This document shows, one piece after another, positions 28,501-36,297 of a stretch of 64,000 nt of DNA. Origin of the DNA: Xenorhabdus innexi (GTDB lineage Bacteria; Pseudomonadota; Gammaproteobacteria; Enterobacterales; Enterobacteriaceae); the NCBI RefSeq assembly GCF_002632485.1, contig NZ_NIBU01000001.1, positions 62,001-126,000 on the forward strand, read 5' to 3'. The notes below the pieces were generated by a model, which saw only the letters and a list, made by a program, of their open reading frames with translations, was not told where the DNA came from and did no database searches. Positions within the stretch are counted from its first letter, which is position 1; each line of letters opens with the position of its first letter. Made by a program: the position numbers and the translations under genes.

Positions 28501-30520
28501 GGTGCGCTGGAAACAGATGACGGTACCCATGCAGGATCATGCACGGTTAAATGGGCAGGTTTTCCTGATTTTTATGGATCGGTCAGGGGTAGGAAAACGA
28601 TTAACGGCGGAGTTGAGCCAATTGGGTGGTGAAGTCTGGCAGGTGATACGGGGCAGGCATTTCCGGGCTAATACAAATGCACGCCAGATAACGATTCACC
28701 CACAACGCAACGAAGACTATCAGTCACTGACCGAGGTCTTTCAACATCAGAAAATAGCGGTAAACCATATTATTCATGGCTGGTCGATCACCCGTTCCTC
28801 TTCCATTAGATTAACCACTGCTTTTACTAATTATGAATCTTTGCTGCACATTGCCCGACAATTTGCGGCGGGAGCGGAAACATCAGAAAAGACTGCGCTA
28901 TTAAAAATAGATATTCTCTCCAACCGGCTGCATGCCATTACTGAACATGAGCGTAACGATCCTGCCAAAGCTCTGCTGATTGGCCCTTATCGCGTGATCC
29001 CCAAAGAGTTTGAACGGGTACAGTGCCGGAGTATTGATGTTGCTCTGCCTTCTACCCGATGGTCATTGCCGTTGCTGAGTGCCGGGCGGTTTAACACAGT
29101 AATAGCAACATTATTGACAGAGCTTCTTGGGCGGCCTGAAGCGCAAAACGGGGATACAGGCGATCAAAATAATACGGTGGCACTTCGGGGAAGGCATCGC
29201 TATGTTCCGTTGACTGAAACCGTCACATTACCCGCTACATCAAAGCCGTTATTCAGGAATGGAGGAAACTACCTGATTACAGGAGGATTCGGCGGTATTG
29301 GTACCACCATTGCAACCTATCTGGCGAGTCGCTGTCAGCCTCATCTTATCTTCATCAGCCGCAGTGAATTACCTCCTGAGAACGAATGGACGAACTGGCT
29401 GGAAACCCATGACGCCGATAATAAACGGTCACGTCACATTCGTTTATTACAGCAATTACAACAGAGGGGAGCATCTGTTTCAGTCATTTCCGCTGATTTG
29501 GCGGATGCCTCCAGAGTCAGCAAGGCATTAACCGATGTTGTTCGCCGGTACGGGCAGATCCACGGCGTCTTCCATTGTGCCGGAATTGCCGACGGTGGTT
29601 TGATTCAGAACCGCAGATTTGAAGATTCACTACAGGTTTTTCAGTCCAAAGTGATGGGAACCCAGGTGCTGGATAATTGGTTTATGGGTAATGGGCTTAT
29701 GGGTAATGGCTCTATAGGCAATGGATTTAAACGTCGCCCACCCGATTTTTTCGTGTTGTGTTCATCGCTGGCCTCCACCGTAGGAGCCATCGGGCAGGTT
29801 GCTTATTGTGCCGCGAATGCGTTTGAGGACGCTTATGCTTTATTGCGTCATTCAGGCAAAAAGCAGGATACCCGTTACCTTGCCATCGGTTGGGATTCAT
29901 GGCGTGAAGTCGGCATGGCCGTGGATAGCCTGCGACAGTGGTATCAGGATGATAAAGAACAGGACAGCATTATACACGGTATTTTGCCGGAAGAGGGTTG
30001 TCAGTTGCTGGAATCACTGTTGGCACACGGTGACAGTGTTTACGCTATCTCGACCCGTGGCCTGCCGTTACCGGATACTGACGACGATACAGAAAGCCAT
30101 GTTTCCACAAAAAGTACCGCAATAAAAAGTGCCTCAACAAAACAGCAACAAGATCAGCATGAAATCGCAGCCATACAGCAAACCAGTAAGCAGAATCTTT
30201 ATCCCCGCCCGATATTGAGTATTGAGTATCAACCTCCCCGCGATCAGACAGAAGAGATTATTGCTGATATCTGGCAGGAGAAAATGGGGGTTGGCCCGTT
30301 GGGTGTGTTTGATGATTTCTTCGAACTGAATGGACACTCGCTTATGGCAGTGCAGATCATCGCAAACATTAAACAACGGCTGCAAGTGGCACTTCCCGTC
30401 GGATTTATTTACGAATATTCCACCATTGAACAATTAGCTGAACAGGTCAATTTTCGTCGCCAGAAAACCGAAAGTGAAAAAAACGAAAGCCAGACAGCCA
30501 GGCCGGAGGAAAGGAAATGA
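25586..30520 (+). CDS. fclK: Type I polyketide synthase module KS-AT-KR-ACP
   Basis: A 1644-residue single PKS module. KS spans about 25-450 with C201 (SACSSS), H337 (EAHGTATRLGD) and H377 (GHTDSAAG). AT spans about 555-870 with S654 in GHSIGEY and a HAFH motif near 750, which indicates malonyl-CoA. KR spans about 1190-1450 with ITGGFGGIGTT near 1230 and the YCAAN motif near 1407. The ACP serine is S1585 (NGHSLMA). There is no DH, ER or TE, so it should add one C2 unit with a beta-hydroxyl to the peptide. Start ATG 25586 follows GAGGAAGAG. The stop overlaps the condensation-protein start (ATGA). Repeats occur at 27218, 28380, 29681 and 30107. Confidence 0.95.
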   Translation: MNIDVNKNTDKNSDINEIQTKQIMESMNGFEIAIIGMAGKFPGAEDIDQFWQNIAAGVESVRTLSDAELDEAGISMEARSRADFIRNVSVLEHPEDFDAEFFGYSPREAEAIDPQQRLFLETSWLALENAGYAPEKFHGTIGVYASSSGSSYLLHYLLNHPAVIRQNLLDMLFGNNNDLLSTRVSYKLNLKGPSFTIGSACSSSMVALHYACQSLLAGDCDIALGGGVHIGFPSRSGYHFDGSGILSHDGHCRTFDAEATGILSGDGVGVLVLKRLQDAIESGDHIYAIIKGSAVNNDGAEKIGFTAPSVTGQTAVLQRALLAADVSAESISYIEAHGTATRLGDPMEMKALFNVYDQQEAKQKRCAVASVKANLGHTDSAAGATSVIKVAQMLTRRYLPPAVNFTRLNPEINLTGSRFYIPIQGEEWQSQSVRRAGVSAFGIGGTNAHMILQEAPDISSSGPAHPQQLLCFSAKSPAALQDNLLHFRQWLEKSPECSLADIAYTLHVGRHEMDYRHSLVCHNHAEAITALNNYLSQTAQRSAEISRTASISRTTSSSVVFMFSGQGAQYPGMMKGYYEQEPVFKTIVDRCAEIMLPLLGRDIRPLIFDSAVSDSNSGLYQTRYTQPALFAVEYALSQLLMTWGLHPTACIGHSIGEYVAACLAGVFTLEDALKIVVRRAKLMNQMPAGKMLAVELNEKKLQGYLSEGVTLAAYNTPELCVVSGETEAILALERRLEEDNIVARPLHTSHAFHSAMMDECLEPFRQSFEGISLSPPRMPFISCITGTWITAEQATSPDYWVRQLREPVAFSQGIECLLSQPADSAKATPAKLQPQKASLPKAPILLEVGPGSSLTGLVKLSGLAQHTFNSTRAIKQNVPDRQHLLNVLGQLWQLGVSVDWAAFYQHQKRHRLPLPGYAFQHQRYSLDTLINDTSNKNTSNSHAVNSDSGSGQSASGSKPESKRLPLEQWSHQVRWKQMTVPMQDHARLNGQVFLIFMDRSGVGKRLTAELSQLGGEVWQVIRGRHFRANTNARQITIHPQRNEDYQSLTEVFQHQKIAVNHIIHGWSITRSSSIRLTTAFTNYESLLHIARQFAAGAETSEKTALLKIDILSNRLHAITEHERNDPAKALLIGPYRVIPKEFERVQCRSIDVALPSTRWSLPLLSAGRFNTVIATLLTELLGRPEAQNGDTGDQNNTVALRGRHRYVPLTETVTLPATSKPLFRNGGNYLITGGFGGIGTTIATYLASRCQPHLIFISRSELPPENEWTNWLETHDADNKRSRHIRLLQQLQQRGASVSVISADLADASRVSKALTDVVRRYGQIHGVFHCAGIADGGLIQNRRFEDSLQVFQSKVMGTQVLDNWFMGNGLMGNGSIGNGFKRRPPDFFVLCSSLASTVGAIGQVAYCAANAFEDAYALLRHSGKKQDTRYLAIGWDSWREVGMAVDSLRQWYQDDKEQDSIIHGILPEEGCQLLESLLAHGDSVYAISTRGLPLPDTDDDTESHVSTKSTAIKSASTKQQQDQHEIAAIQQTSKQNLYPRPILSIEYQPPRDQTEEIIADIWQEKMGVGPLGVFDDFFELNGHSLMAVQIIANIKQRLQVALPVGFIYEYSTIEQLAEQVNFRRQKTESEKNESQTARPEERK
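27218..27253 (+). repeat. Two 18-bp repeats in the KS/AT linker of the PKS
   Basis: The unit ATATCACGTACTGCTTCC is followed by the same unit with ACT in place of GCT. It encodes ISRTAS-ISRTTS just before the AT domain (VFMFSGQG). Confidence 0.9.
29681..29725 (+). repeat. Three 15-bp repeats in the PKS KR domain
   Basis: TTTATGGGTAATGGG, CTTATGGGTAATGGC and TCTATAGGCAATGGA encode FMGNG-LMGNG-SIGNG. They lie within the KR domain, between VLDNW and the FVLCSSLAS catalytic-serine region. Confidence 0.9.
30107..30151 (+). repeat. Degenerate 15-bp repeats in the KR/ACP linker
   Basis: Units encoding TKSTA, IKSAS and TKQQQ form a polar linker between KR and ACP. Confidence 0.65.
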
Positions 30521-32136
30521 TCATCCGTACTCATACCCAGAAACGGGGGGCACATCACTCAGAAAGGCGTCAAGGGAAGGGGGACTGGTTCCCGCTGGGA
30601 TATGCTCAGCACTGTTTCTGGTTTGTTGCTACGGCACTGGGGGATACCGCTAACAATCAGGCGTCTATTCTGATTGAAGGAGAATTACGGACAACAGTGC
30701 TGGAACAGGCTATCAATACCCTGATTCAGTCACATATTTCCCTGCGCACGGAAATTCTGGATTATGCACCGATGCAGCGGCTTTGTCAGATCAGAGAATT
30801 TGACCTGCCGTTTAAGGATCTGTCAGGCCACTGTTTTGACAGTAACGGCGTTGATAAGCAGGAGCAGCTCATTATCCGCACTATCCGGCAGTTCTCGGAT
30901 ACCCCCTTTGACCTGAAAACACCGCCCCATCTGCGGACACAGCTTTTCCGGCTGGAAAAATCAAAGCACCTGCTGCTTATATGCTTTCCTCATATTGTGG
31001 CTGACGGGGGAGCCATACATCTGTTCGAACAACAGCTATGGCATCTTTATGCACAAGGGTGCCACGGGGAAAAAATGTCGTTGGAGCACCGTGATAAAAA
31101 CCCGTCAGAACAGATGCAGATTGATGAATGGGTAAGCCGTGAGCGGGCAACGTATCATCGTCGGCAGCGGCAGGATCGGGATTTCTGGCGGCGTCATCTG
31201 ACGGGGTATCCATATGCGCGCTTTCCTGCCTGTTATCTCAATCAGGATAGCCTTACCGACCATGAGTTATACCTGCCATTTCCCGATAATAGCTATGATT
31301 CGCTGAGTATTCTGGCAAAGCAGCAAAAAGCCACATTGCAGATGGTTTTTCTGACACTGGTTTCTGAGGTGGTTTATGCCATGACAGGCCAGGCGCGTTT
31401 TTCCCTTAATTCGGTACTGGAAGGGCGGGAACAGCCCGGAAGTGAAACACTGATGGCACCCACGCTGCGCGTCATGCCAGTGCCTGTCGATATGGATAAA
31501 ACAGGCATAAAGAATAAAAACAAGGAGGATAAAAAAACAGAGGAGGGAATGGCAACAATTGCCCTGCTGGAACAGATCAGGGAAAAGATTTTATCTGCTT
31601 ATGACCATATGGAGTGCCCGTGGGGTTTACCTGTTGGCGTGCTGGCTGAACAGCGCTGGCATAAAAGCCCTAAACTTTACTCTCTGGCTATCCGTACCGG
31701 TAGCTGGCTTTACAGCAAAATATTCCGGCGTGCCCGGCTCTATCCACACTTTCTGGCTGATTTTCTGTTTATGGAGCCGAGACCTCCGCAATCTATTATC
31801 AGCCGAACGAAGCGCAGTGTAGAAATCTCACAACCGACGATTAATATCAACATATTACAGGATGTATTCAAGGCTGCGGTTGCTGATAACAGACCGGGCG
31901 GATTGCACCTGAGCAGTTACTGGAAAAGTGAACATCGGGAGTATCAGGCACTATCCAGTCAGGCCATTTCTACCCGGTGGGAAAATGACTCTATCAATAT
32001 TTATGTCACACTTTCTGAGGATGGAAAACCGATCATGCAAATCAATTGTTGCTGCTTCAATCAGGCAGGAATGGCGCGGTTTACCGGATTACTTAAAGAA
32101 AAACTATCGTCCCTTTCCTTACTTATACCTGAATGA
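30517..32136 (+). CDS. fclL: Stand-alone condensation-domain protein
   Basis: A 539-residue protein with a single C-domain fold. The HHxxxDG motif appears as PHIVADG, keeping the second, catalytic His (H159) and Asp (D163). It is the last gene of the operon and overlaps the PKS stop. No thioesterase is present anywhere in the assembly line, so I infer, as proposed for the zeamine/fabclavine systems, that this protein releases the peptide-polyketide by forming an amide with an amine of the separately made polyamine. A basic, hydrophilic insertion rich in Lys/Glu lies near residues 325-345. The substrate pairing is an inference. Confidence 0.85.
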   Translation: MIIRTHTQKRGAHHSERRQGKGDWFPLGYAQHCFWFVATALGDTANNQASILIEGELRTTVLEQAINTLIQSHISLRTEILDYAPMQRLCQIREFDLPFKDLSGHCFDSNGVDKQEQLIIRTIRQFSDTPFDLKTPPHLRTQLFRLEKSKHLLLICFPHIVADGGAIHLFEQQLWHLYAQGCHGEKMSLEHRDKNPSEQMQIDEWVSRERATYHRRQRQDRDFWRRHLTGYPYARFPACYLNQDSLTDHELYLPFPDNSYDSLSILAKQQKATLQMVFLTLVSEVVYAMTGQARFSLNSVLEGREQPGSETLMAPTLRVMPVPVDMDKTGIKNKNKEDKKTEEGMATIALLEQIREKILSAYDHMECPWGLPVGVLAEQRWHKSPKLYSLAIRTGSWLYSKIFRRARLYPHFLADFLFMEPRPPQSIISRTKRSVEISQPTININILQDVFKAAVADNRPGGLHLSSYWKSEHREYQALSSQAISTRWENDSINIYVTLSEDGKPIMQINCCCFNQAGMARFTGLLKEKLSSLSLLIPE

Positions 32137-32164
32137 GATACAGAGTATGAGTACGCAAAACCAA

Positions 32165-32193
32165 CAAGGTGCCGGATAAAAACCAGCACCTTG
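32165..32193. terminator. Hairpin between the cluster end and yciA
   Basis: CAAGGTGC and GCACCTTG form a perfect 8-bp stem with a 13-base loop. It lies between the convergent condensation-protein gene and yciA. There is no clear T-run, so termination strength is doubtful. Confidence 0.45.
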
Positions 32194-32223
32194 ACGGGTT
32201 ACTTTCTCAATGAGTAGCGACCC

Positions 32224-32652
32224 TTAGTTACTGCTTTCCAGTTTGAAATTTCTTTTCCCTTCCGGTAACGGGCGGGAAGTATTATTTTCATTAACGGCGA
32301 CGTAGGTGAAAACGGCATCAGTGGCACGATAACGTTGCCCGACTGGTTCAGATGCTACTTTTTTCACCCAGACTTCAATGTGAATGGTAATGGATGAGTT
32401 GCCTGTTTTCAGACAACGGGCATAACAGCAAACGACGTCACCTACCGCGACCGGTTTTAGAAAACTGATGCCATTTACGCTGACAGTAACTACACGTCCC
32501 ATTGCAATTTCTTTTGCCAGAATGGCGCCGCCAATATCCATCTGGGACATCAGCCAACCACCGAAGATATCCCCGTTGGCATTAGTGTCAGCTGGCATAG
32601 CCAGTGTACGGAGAACCAATTCTCCGTTTGGTAAGCATTGTTGTTGTGTCAT
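32224..32652 (-). CDS. yciA: Acyl-CoA thioesterase YciA
   Basis: A hot-dog-fold acyl-CoA thioester hydrolase, about 142 residues. It closely matches enterobacterial YciA: LRTLAMPADTNANGDIFGGW near the N-terminus, with the catalytic Asn/Asp region, then VVCCYARC and VKKVASEP. YciA hydrolyses a broad range of acyl-CoAs in the cytoplasm. I place the start at 32652 (MTQQQ) because that matches the family length; an in-frame ATG at 32685 would add eleven residues. It follows yciB in the same direction with a hairpin between them. It marks the right border of the biosynthetic cluster. Confidence 0.93.
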   Translation of the reverse strand: MTQQQCLPNGELVLRTLAMPADTNANGDIFGGWLMSQMDIGGAILAKEIAMGRVVTVSVNGISFLKPVAVGDVVCCYARCLKTGNSSITIHIEVWVKKVASEPVGQRYRATDAVFTYVAVNENNTSRPLPEGKRNFKLESSN

Positions 32653-32684
32653 TAGAAAACTTGCTTTATTTGGTGAATACAACA

Positions 32685-32710
32685 ATACCTGCCCATAATC
32701 CGGCAGGTAT
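32685..32710 (-). terminator. Hairpin between yciB and yciA
   Basis: ATACCTGCC and GGCAGGTAT form a 9-bp stem with an 8-base loop. Read on the minus strand, it is followed by a moderately T-rich stretch, so it could attenuate transcription from yciB into yciA. Confidence 0.5.
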
Positions 32711-32730
32711 CCATATGAAAATTATTGTTA

Positions 32731-33267
32731 TTATTCTTGTTCGCGGGGCAGATGGCGGTAAATATATATCACACTCAATACGATAAAGACCAGTGTTAAT
32801 GCCATTAGCCCGAATACTTTAAAGTTAACCCAAACATCTAGAGGTAACCAAAAAGCGACATAAATATTTGCTAATGCACAAGCAATGAAGAAAATGGCCC
32901 AAGCCATATTCAGTTTATTCCAGATAGCAACAGGCAATTCTAACTCTTTGCCCAACATACGCTGGATTAATGGTTTTTTCATCACCCATTGGCTGATCAG
33001 CAGAGCCAGTGCAAAAATGGCATAAACAGCAGTTACTTTCCATTTCATAAACAAAGGGTCATGAAGGGCTAAAGTCAGTGTGCCGAAGACAGCGGTAATT
33101 GCGAAGGTAATTAAAGATGATTTTTCAACTTTGCGATAAACCGCATAAGTGATAACAACAGCCAGCCCGGTAGCAGCGATCAATGCACCTGAAGCATAGA
33201 AAATGTCATACATCTTATAGACAACAAAAAAAACGACTAATGGCAAAAAATCTAGAAGTTGTTTCAT
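32731..33267 (-). CDS. yciB: Inner-membrane spanning protein YciB (septation protein A)
   Basis: A 178-residue polytopic membrane protein that matches YciB/IspZ in length and sequence, starting [14 protein letters not shown]. About five hydrophobic segments are evident. YciB acts in cell-envelope synthesis and septation with DcrB/ZipA in E. coli. It lies upstream of yciA, as in E. coli, but here it is separated from yciC by a SulP gene. Confidence 0.95.
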   Translation of the reverse strand: MKQLLDFLPLVVFFVVYKMYDIFYASGALIAATGLAVVITYAVYRKVEKSSLITFAITAVFGTLTLALHDPLFMKWKVTAVYAIFALALLISQWVMKKPLIQRMLGKELELPVAIWNKLNMAWAIFFIACALANIYVAFWLPLDVWVNFKVFGLMALTLVFIVLSVIYIYRHLPREQE

Positions 33268-33485
33268 AAAATTAGCTCACTGTAATACACATGATGGCAG
33301 GTTTCTGAATTTATGCCAGAGTGTATCAGATCTTAATAAAATGGTTTAAAGAAAAAGACCGTCAGGAGAGGGCGCGTTGTGGGTTTTGATTTGACCTGAT
33401 TTTATAATGTATCTCCTTTCACAGAAGGTTTGTATCGCTATATTATGTAAAATCATTGATTATGTAACGGCTTGATTACTTGGTT

Positions 33486-35237
33486 ATGAATTGTGTTAAA
33501 CCATTGCGTAAGGCTATGTTGAGGAAAACTATGCTGGGGAAAAGGTTATATCGCTGGATGCCGGGTTTGGAGAGTCTTTGCAATTATCGGAAAGAATATT
33601 TTAGCCATGATATACGGGCAGGCCTGTCTGTTACCGCTGTCGCTTTACCTGTGGCGATTGCTTATGCTGAATTAATGGGCATAAGTGCAATTATTGGTCT
33701 GTATGCCTGTATTCTGCCTATGTTTGTTTATGCACTATTCGGCACATCCCGCCAGTTGATTATCGGGCCGGATGCTGCAACGTGTGCTGTTATTGCTGCT
33801 GCGGTAACACCTCTGGCATTCGGAAATGCAGATGTCCGCTGGCAGCTTGCGATTATAATGACGTTAATGACAGGGATCTGGTGCATACTGGCAAGCCATT
33901 TTCGGTTGGGAGCATTTGCAGATTTTCTTTCGCGCCCCATTTTAAAAGGTTTTATCAATGGGGTAGCCATTACTATTATGGCGGGCCAGATTACTAAAGT
34001 ATTCGGGATTTCTGGTTTGCCTCTGGAACTGATTGAGCGGTTGATTGCATTACCACATAAGTTACTGGAATCTCACTGGCCGACAATGGCAATGTCTGCA
34101 ATGACTTTACTTGTTCTGCTGAGTGTACGTTTCCTGCGTCCGGGCTGGCCAGCACCATTGCTGGCGATGCTGATATCTACTTATGTGAGTTGGCAATTTG
34201 AATTAAATCAATATGGTATTGAGATTGTTGGTCATATGAAAGATGGGCTGCCAATTGTACCAGTGCCTGAATTTGAACTGGGTAGTATCCGTGATTTGGT
34301 GGTTCCTTCCATAAACCTGGCTGTTATCAGTTTTGTCAGTTTTATGATAACGGCGCGTAGCTTTGCCAGCAAAAACGGTTATCAGGTAGATGCAGATTCA
34401 GAATTACGGGCATTGGGTATTGCCAATATTGCTTCATCATTATCTCAGGGGTTTGCAGTCAGTGCAGCCAGCAGTCGTACTGCGGTCAATGATGCCCTTG
34501 GTGGCAAAACCCAGATGGTATCGATAATTTCTGCAATCACCATCTTGTTGGTGTTGCTTTTTATGACGAAATTTTTGTCATATATTCCATTATCGTCATT
34601 AGGTATTGTCCTGATATTTTCTACATGGTCATTACTCGGATTAAAAAATATCTGGGCATATCGGAAACGCAATCGTCAGGCTTTTATACTATCCACTTTT
34701 ACCCTTGTTGCTGTTTTGTTAGTTGGTGTGATTGATGGAATTGGTTTTGCGGTGTTATTGGGTTTATTACAATTTTTACGCATTATATTTCGTCCTTCAG
34801 ATCAGTTATTAGGAGTAAATGAACAGGGAATGATCCGCTCCATCAATCAGGGCAATAATATTGTACCTGTCGATGGAATAGTCATGTATCGTTTTAACTC
34901 TCCTCTGACTTATTTCAATGCCGGATATTTCAAAAAGCGGGTTTTACAACATATAAACAGTACCTCCAAACGCCCGGAATGGCTGGTGATCGATGCAACA
35001 GTCAGTTTTACCCATGATGATGTCAGTGTGTTCGCTGTGTTGGATGAACTGATTACTGAATTGAAAAGGAAACGAATAACATTAGTTCTTGCAGGCCGCA
35101 GCACTGAATTAAAGAATTGGATAAAACAGAACAAACTCCGGCGTAGTGATGAGGATTTAATGGTTGTTCCCGATCTTTATTTTGCTATTCGTTTGATCCA
35201 GAGTAAAAAACAGGCTGAAGAGAGCCTCGCTGAATAA
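33486..35237 (+). CDS. SulP-family inorganic anion transporter with STAS domain
   Basis: About 583 residues with a multi-spanning SulP permease core (VTAVALPVAIAYAELMG, then QLIIGPDAATCAVIAA) and a C-terminal cytoplasmic STAS domain from about residue 450 (DGIVMYRFNSPLTYFNA, VIDATVSFTHDD). SulP proteins carry sulfate, bicarbonate or dicarboxylates; the substrate cannot be told from sequence. The start is uncertain: ATG 33486 is used, but TTG 33480 or ATG 33531, near a GAGG, are alternatives. The gene is inserted between yciB and yciC, unlike in E. coli. It has its own terminator. Confidence 0.88.
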   Translation: MNCVKPLRKAMLRKTMLGKRLYRWMPGLESLCNYRKEYFSHDIRAGLSVTAVALPVAIAYAELMGISAIIGLYACILPMFVYALFGTSRQLIIGPDAATCAVIAAAVTPLAFGNADVRWQLAIIMTLMTGIWCILASHFRLGAFADFLSRPILKGFINGVAITIMAGQITKVFGISGLPLELIERLIALPHKLLESHWPTMAMSAMTLLVLLSVRFLRPGWPAPLLAMLISTYVSWQFELNQYGIEIVGHMKDGLPIVPVPEFELGSIRDLVVPSINLAVISFVSFMITARSFASKNGYQVDADSELRALGIANIASSLSQGFAVSAASSRTAVNDALGGKTQMVSIISAITILLVLLFMTKFLSYIPLSSLGIVLIFSTWSLLGLKNIWAYRKRNRQAFILSTFTLVAVLLVGVIDGIGFAVLLGLLQFLRIIFRPSDQLLGVNEQGMIRSINQGNNIVPVDGIVMYRFNSPLTYFNAGYFKKRVLQHINSTSKRPEWLVIDATVSFTHDDVSVFAVLDELITELKRKRITLVLAGRSTELKNWIKQNKLRRSDEDLMVVPDLYFAIRLIQSKKQAEESLAE

Positions 35238-35249
35238 AGCGAGGCTGTT
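35223..35249. terminator. Rho-independent terminator shared by sulP and yciC
   Basis: AGCCTCGC and GCGAGGCT form an 8-bp GC-rich stem with an 8-base loop, followed by TTTGGTTT. It overlaps the end of the SulP gene and lies just beyond the yciC stop on the other strand. Confidence 0.8.
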
Positions 35250-35260
35250 TGGTTTGCCAT

Positions 35261-36001
35261 CTACGGATTTTTTGGTTTAGCCAGCATATACAAACGGAAT
35301 AGATAAATCAGCAACAGGGAAGACAACAGGTTATTTGCTGTTGATAAGGCGATGTCCGGCATTTTGGATAATCCAAGCGCAATAATCAGTTTCATTGCAA
35401 GCAATAGCAAAACGGCAGGAACTAACAGGCGGAAAGTATCGAATGCTAATCGCCAGCTTTCCTGCATGGATACGAATATACCTTTGCCTTTCTCAAGCAG
35501 CAGAAGCGGAGCAAATGCAAATACAATTGAAAACAGAACTCCCGGAATGAACATCAAAGCGTAACCTATATGAACTAACAGGGTACAGATGAGTACCAGT
35601 AAAAACATCTTAGGTAATTGAGTCAACGATAGTTGACAGGCTTGTAGCGCATTAGTCTGATGCCCGTTGGAAATAGCACTGATAAGTATTAATACACTGG
35701 CAGTCAGTAAAGTATCACCAAAAATACTGGAAAATAAGATCCCGCCCATTGTGCGAATGAGCATTAGCTGTGTTTCCGGGGCCAATTGCTCAATATAGTT
35801 TTTAATACCTGAATTGCCGGATTCCCGAAAAGTATCTTGTATTTCAGTCAATAACTTAAGTTGCTCACCATCAGGTATCAGAAGGTGATTCAGCAGTGTA
35901 GTCACCAACGCGGCTAAAACAGAGAGTATGACAATATTCAACAATTGGTGTTTAAAAAAGTTGAGGCTGTCACGATACAGGGTATTTGCCGTGATGGGCA
36001 T
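35261..36001 (-). CDS. yciC: UPF0259 inner-membrane protein YciC
   Basis: A 246-residue membrane protein that matches the YciC family. It starts MPITANTLYRDSLNFF and has about six hydrophobic segments, with IYLFRLYMLAKP at the C-terminus. Its function is not established. The start fits the family N-terminus. It is divergent from ompW, as in E. coli. Confidence 0.93.
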   Translation of the reverse strand: MPITANTLYRDSLNFFKHQLLNIVILSVLAALVTTLLNHLLIPDGEQLKLLTEIQDTFRESGNSGIKNYIEQLAPETQLMLIRTMGGILFSSIFGDTLLTASVLILISAISNGHQTNALQACQLSLTQLPKMFLLVLICTLLVHIGYALMFIPGVLFSIVFAFAPLLLLEKGKGIFVSMQESWRLAFDTFRLLVPAVLLLLAMKLIIALGLSKMPDIALSTANNLLSSLLLIYLFRLYMLAKPKNP

Positions 36002-36129
36002 GTAAATGGCTCCTATCAGATGAAACAGTAATGAAACCCAATTGTACCTTGTTCAACGGATTATTGGATAGCTAAAAGATAAAGTTGACAACTATTGTGC
36101 AATTTTACTTATTAAAATTGGTTCATTGT

Positions 36130-36155
36130 CATAAATGGAGCATGCTCCATTTATG
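36130..36155. promoter_or_regulatory. Perfect 26-bp palindrome upstream of ompW
   Basis: The half-site CATAAATGGAGCA is followed immediately by its exact reverse complement, giving a 13+13 palindrome with no loop. It lies in the yciC-ompW divergent region. It could be a dimeric operator; the binding protein is not known to me. Confidence 0.7.
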
Positions 36156-36169
36156 TGAGGATTGTGACA
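36154..36169 (+). promoter_or_regulatory. Candidate CRP site upstream of ompW
   Basis: TGTGA-N6-TGACA matches the CRP consensus TGTGA-N6-TCACA at nine of ten positions. It overlaps the right end of the 26-bp palindrome. Confidence 0.4.
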
Positions 36170-36217
36170 AATCGTTGTTAACCACTCAAATTTTGATAGG
36201 CAGATATTCAGGTAATT

Positions 36218-36259
36218 TTGACTTGGATCAATTCAAAATATCCCATAGGTGAAATAATA
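36218..36259 (+). promoter_or_regulatory. ompW: Candidate FNR-activated ompW promoter
   Basis: TTGACTTGGATCAA at 36218-36231 matches the FNR consensus TTGAT-N4-ATCAA with one mismatch. A -10-like AATAAT lies at 36253-36258. This places the FNR centre near -41.5 relative to a start around 36266, the geometry of a class II FNR promoter. ompW is FNR-activated in E. coli, which supports the assignment. Confidence 0.65.
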
Positions 36260-36297
36260 AATTTGTAACCACAAAAACTAAATAAATGGGATCGATA

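Noticed and set aside
32147-32179. Ten-codon ORF after the stand-alone condensation gene
   Set aside because: Too short to support as a gene; mentioned only as a possible trace of a lost downstream gene.
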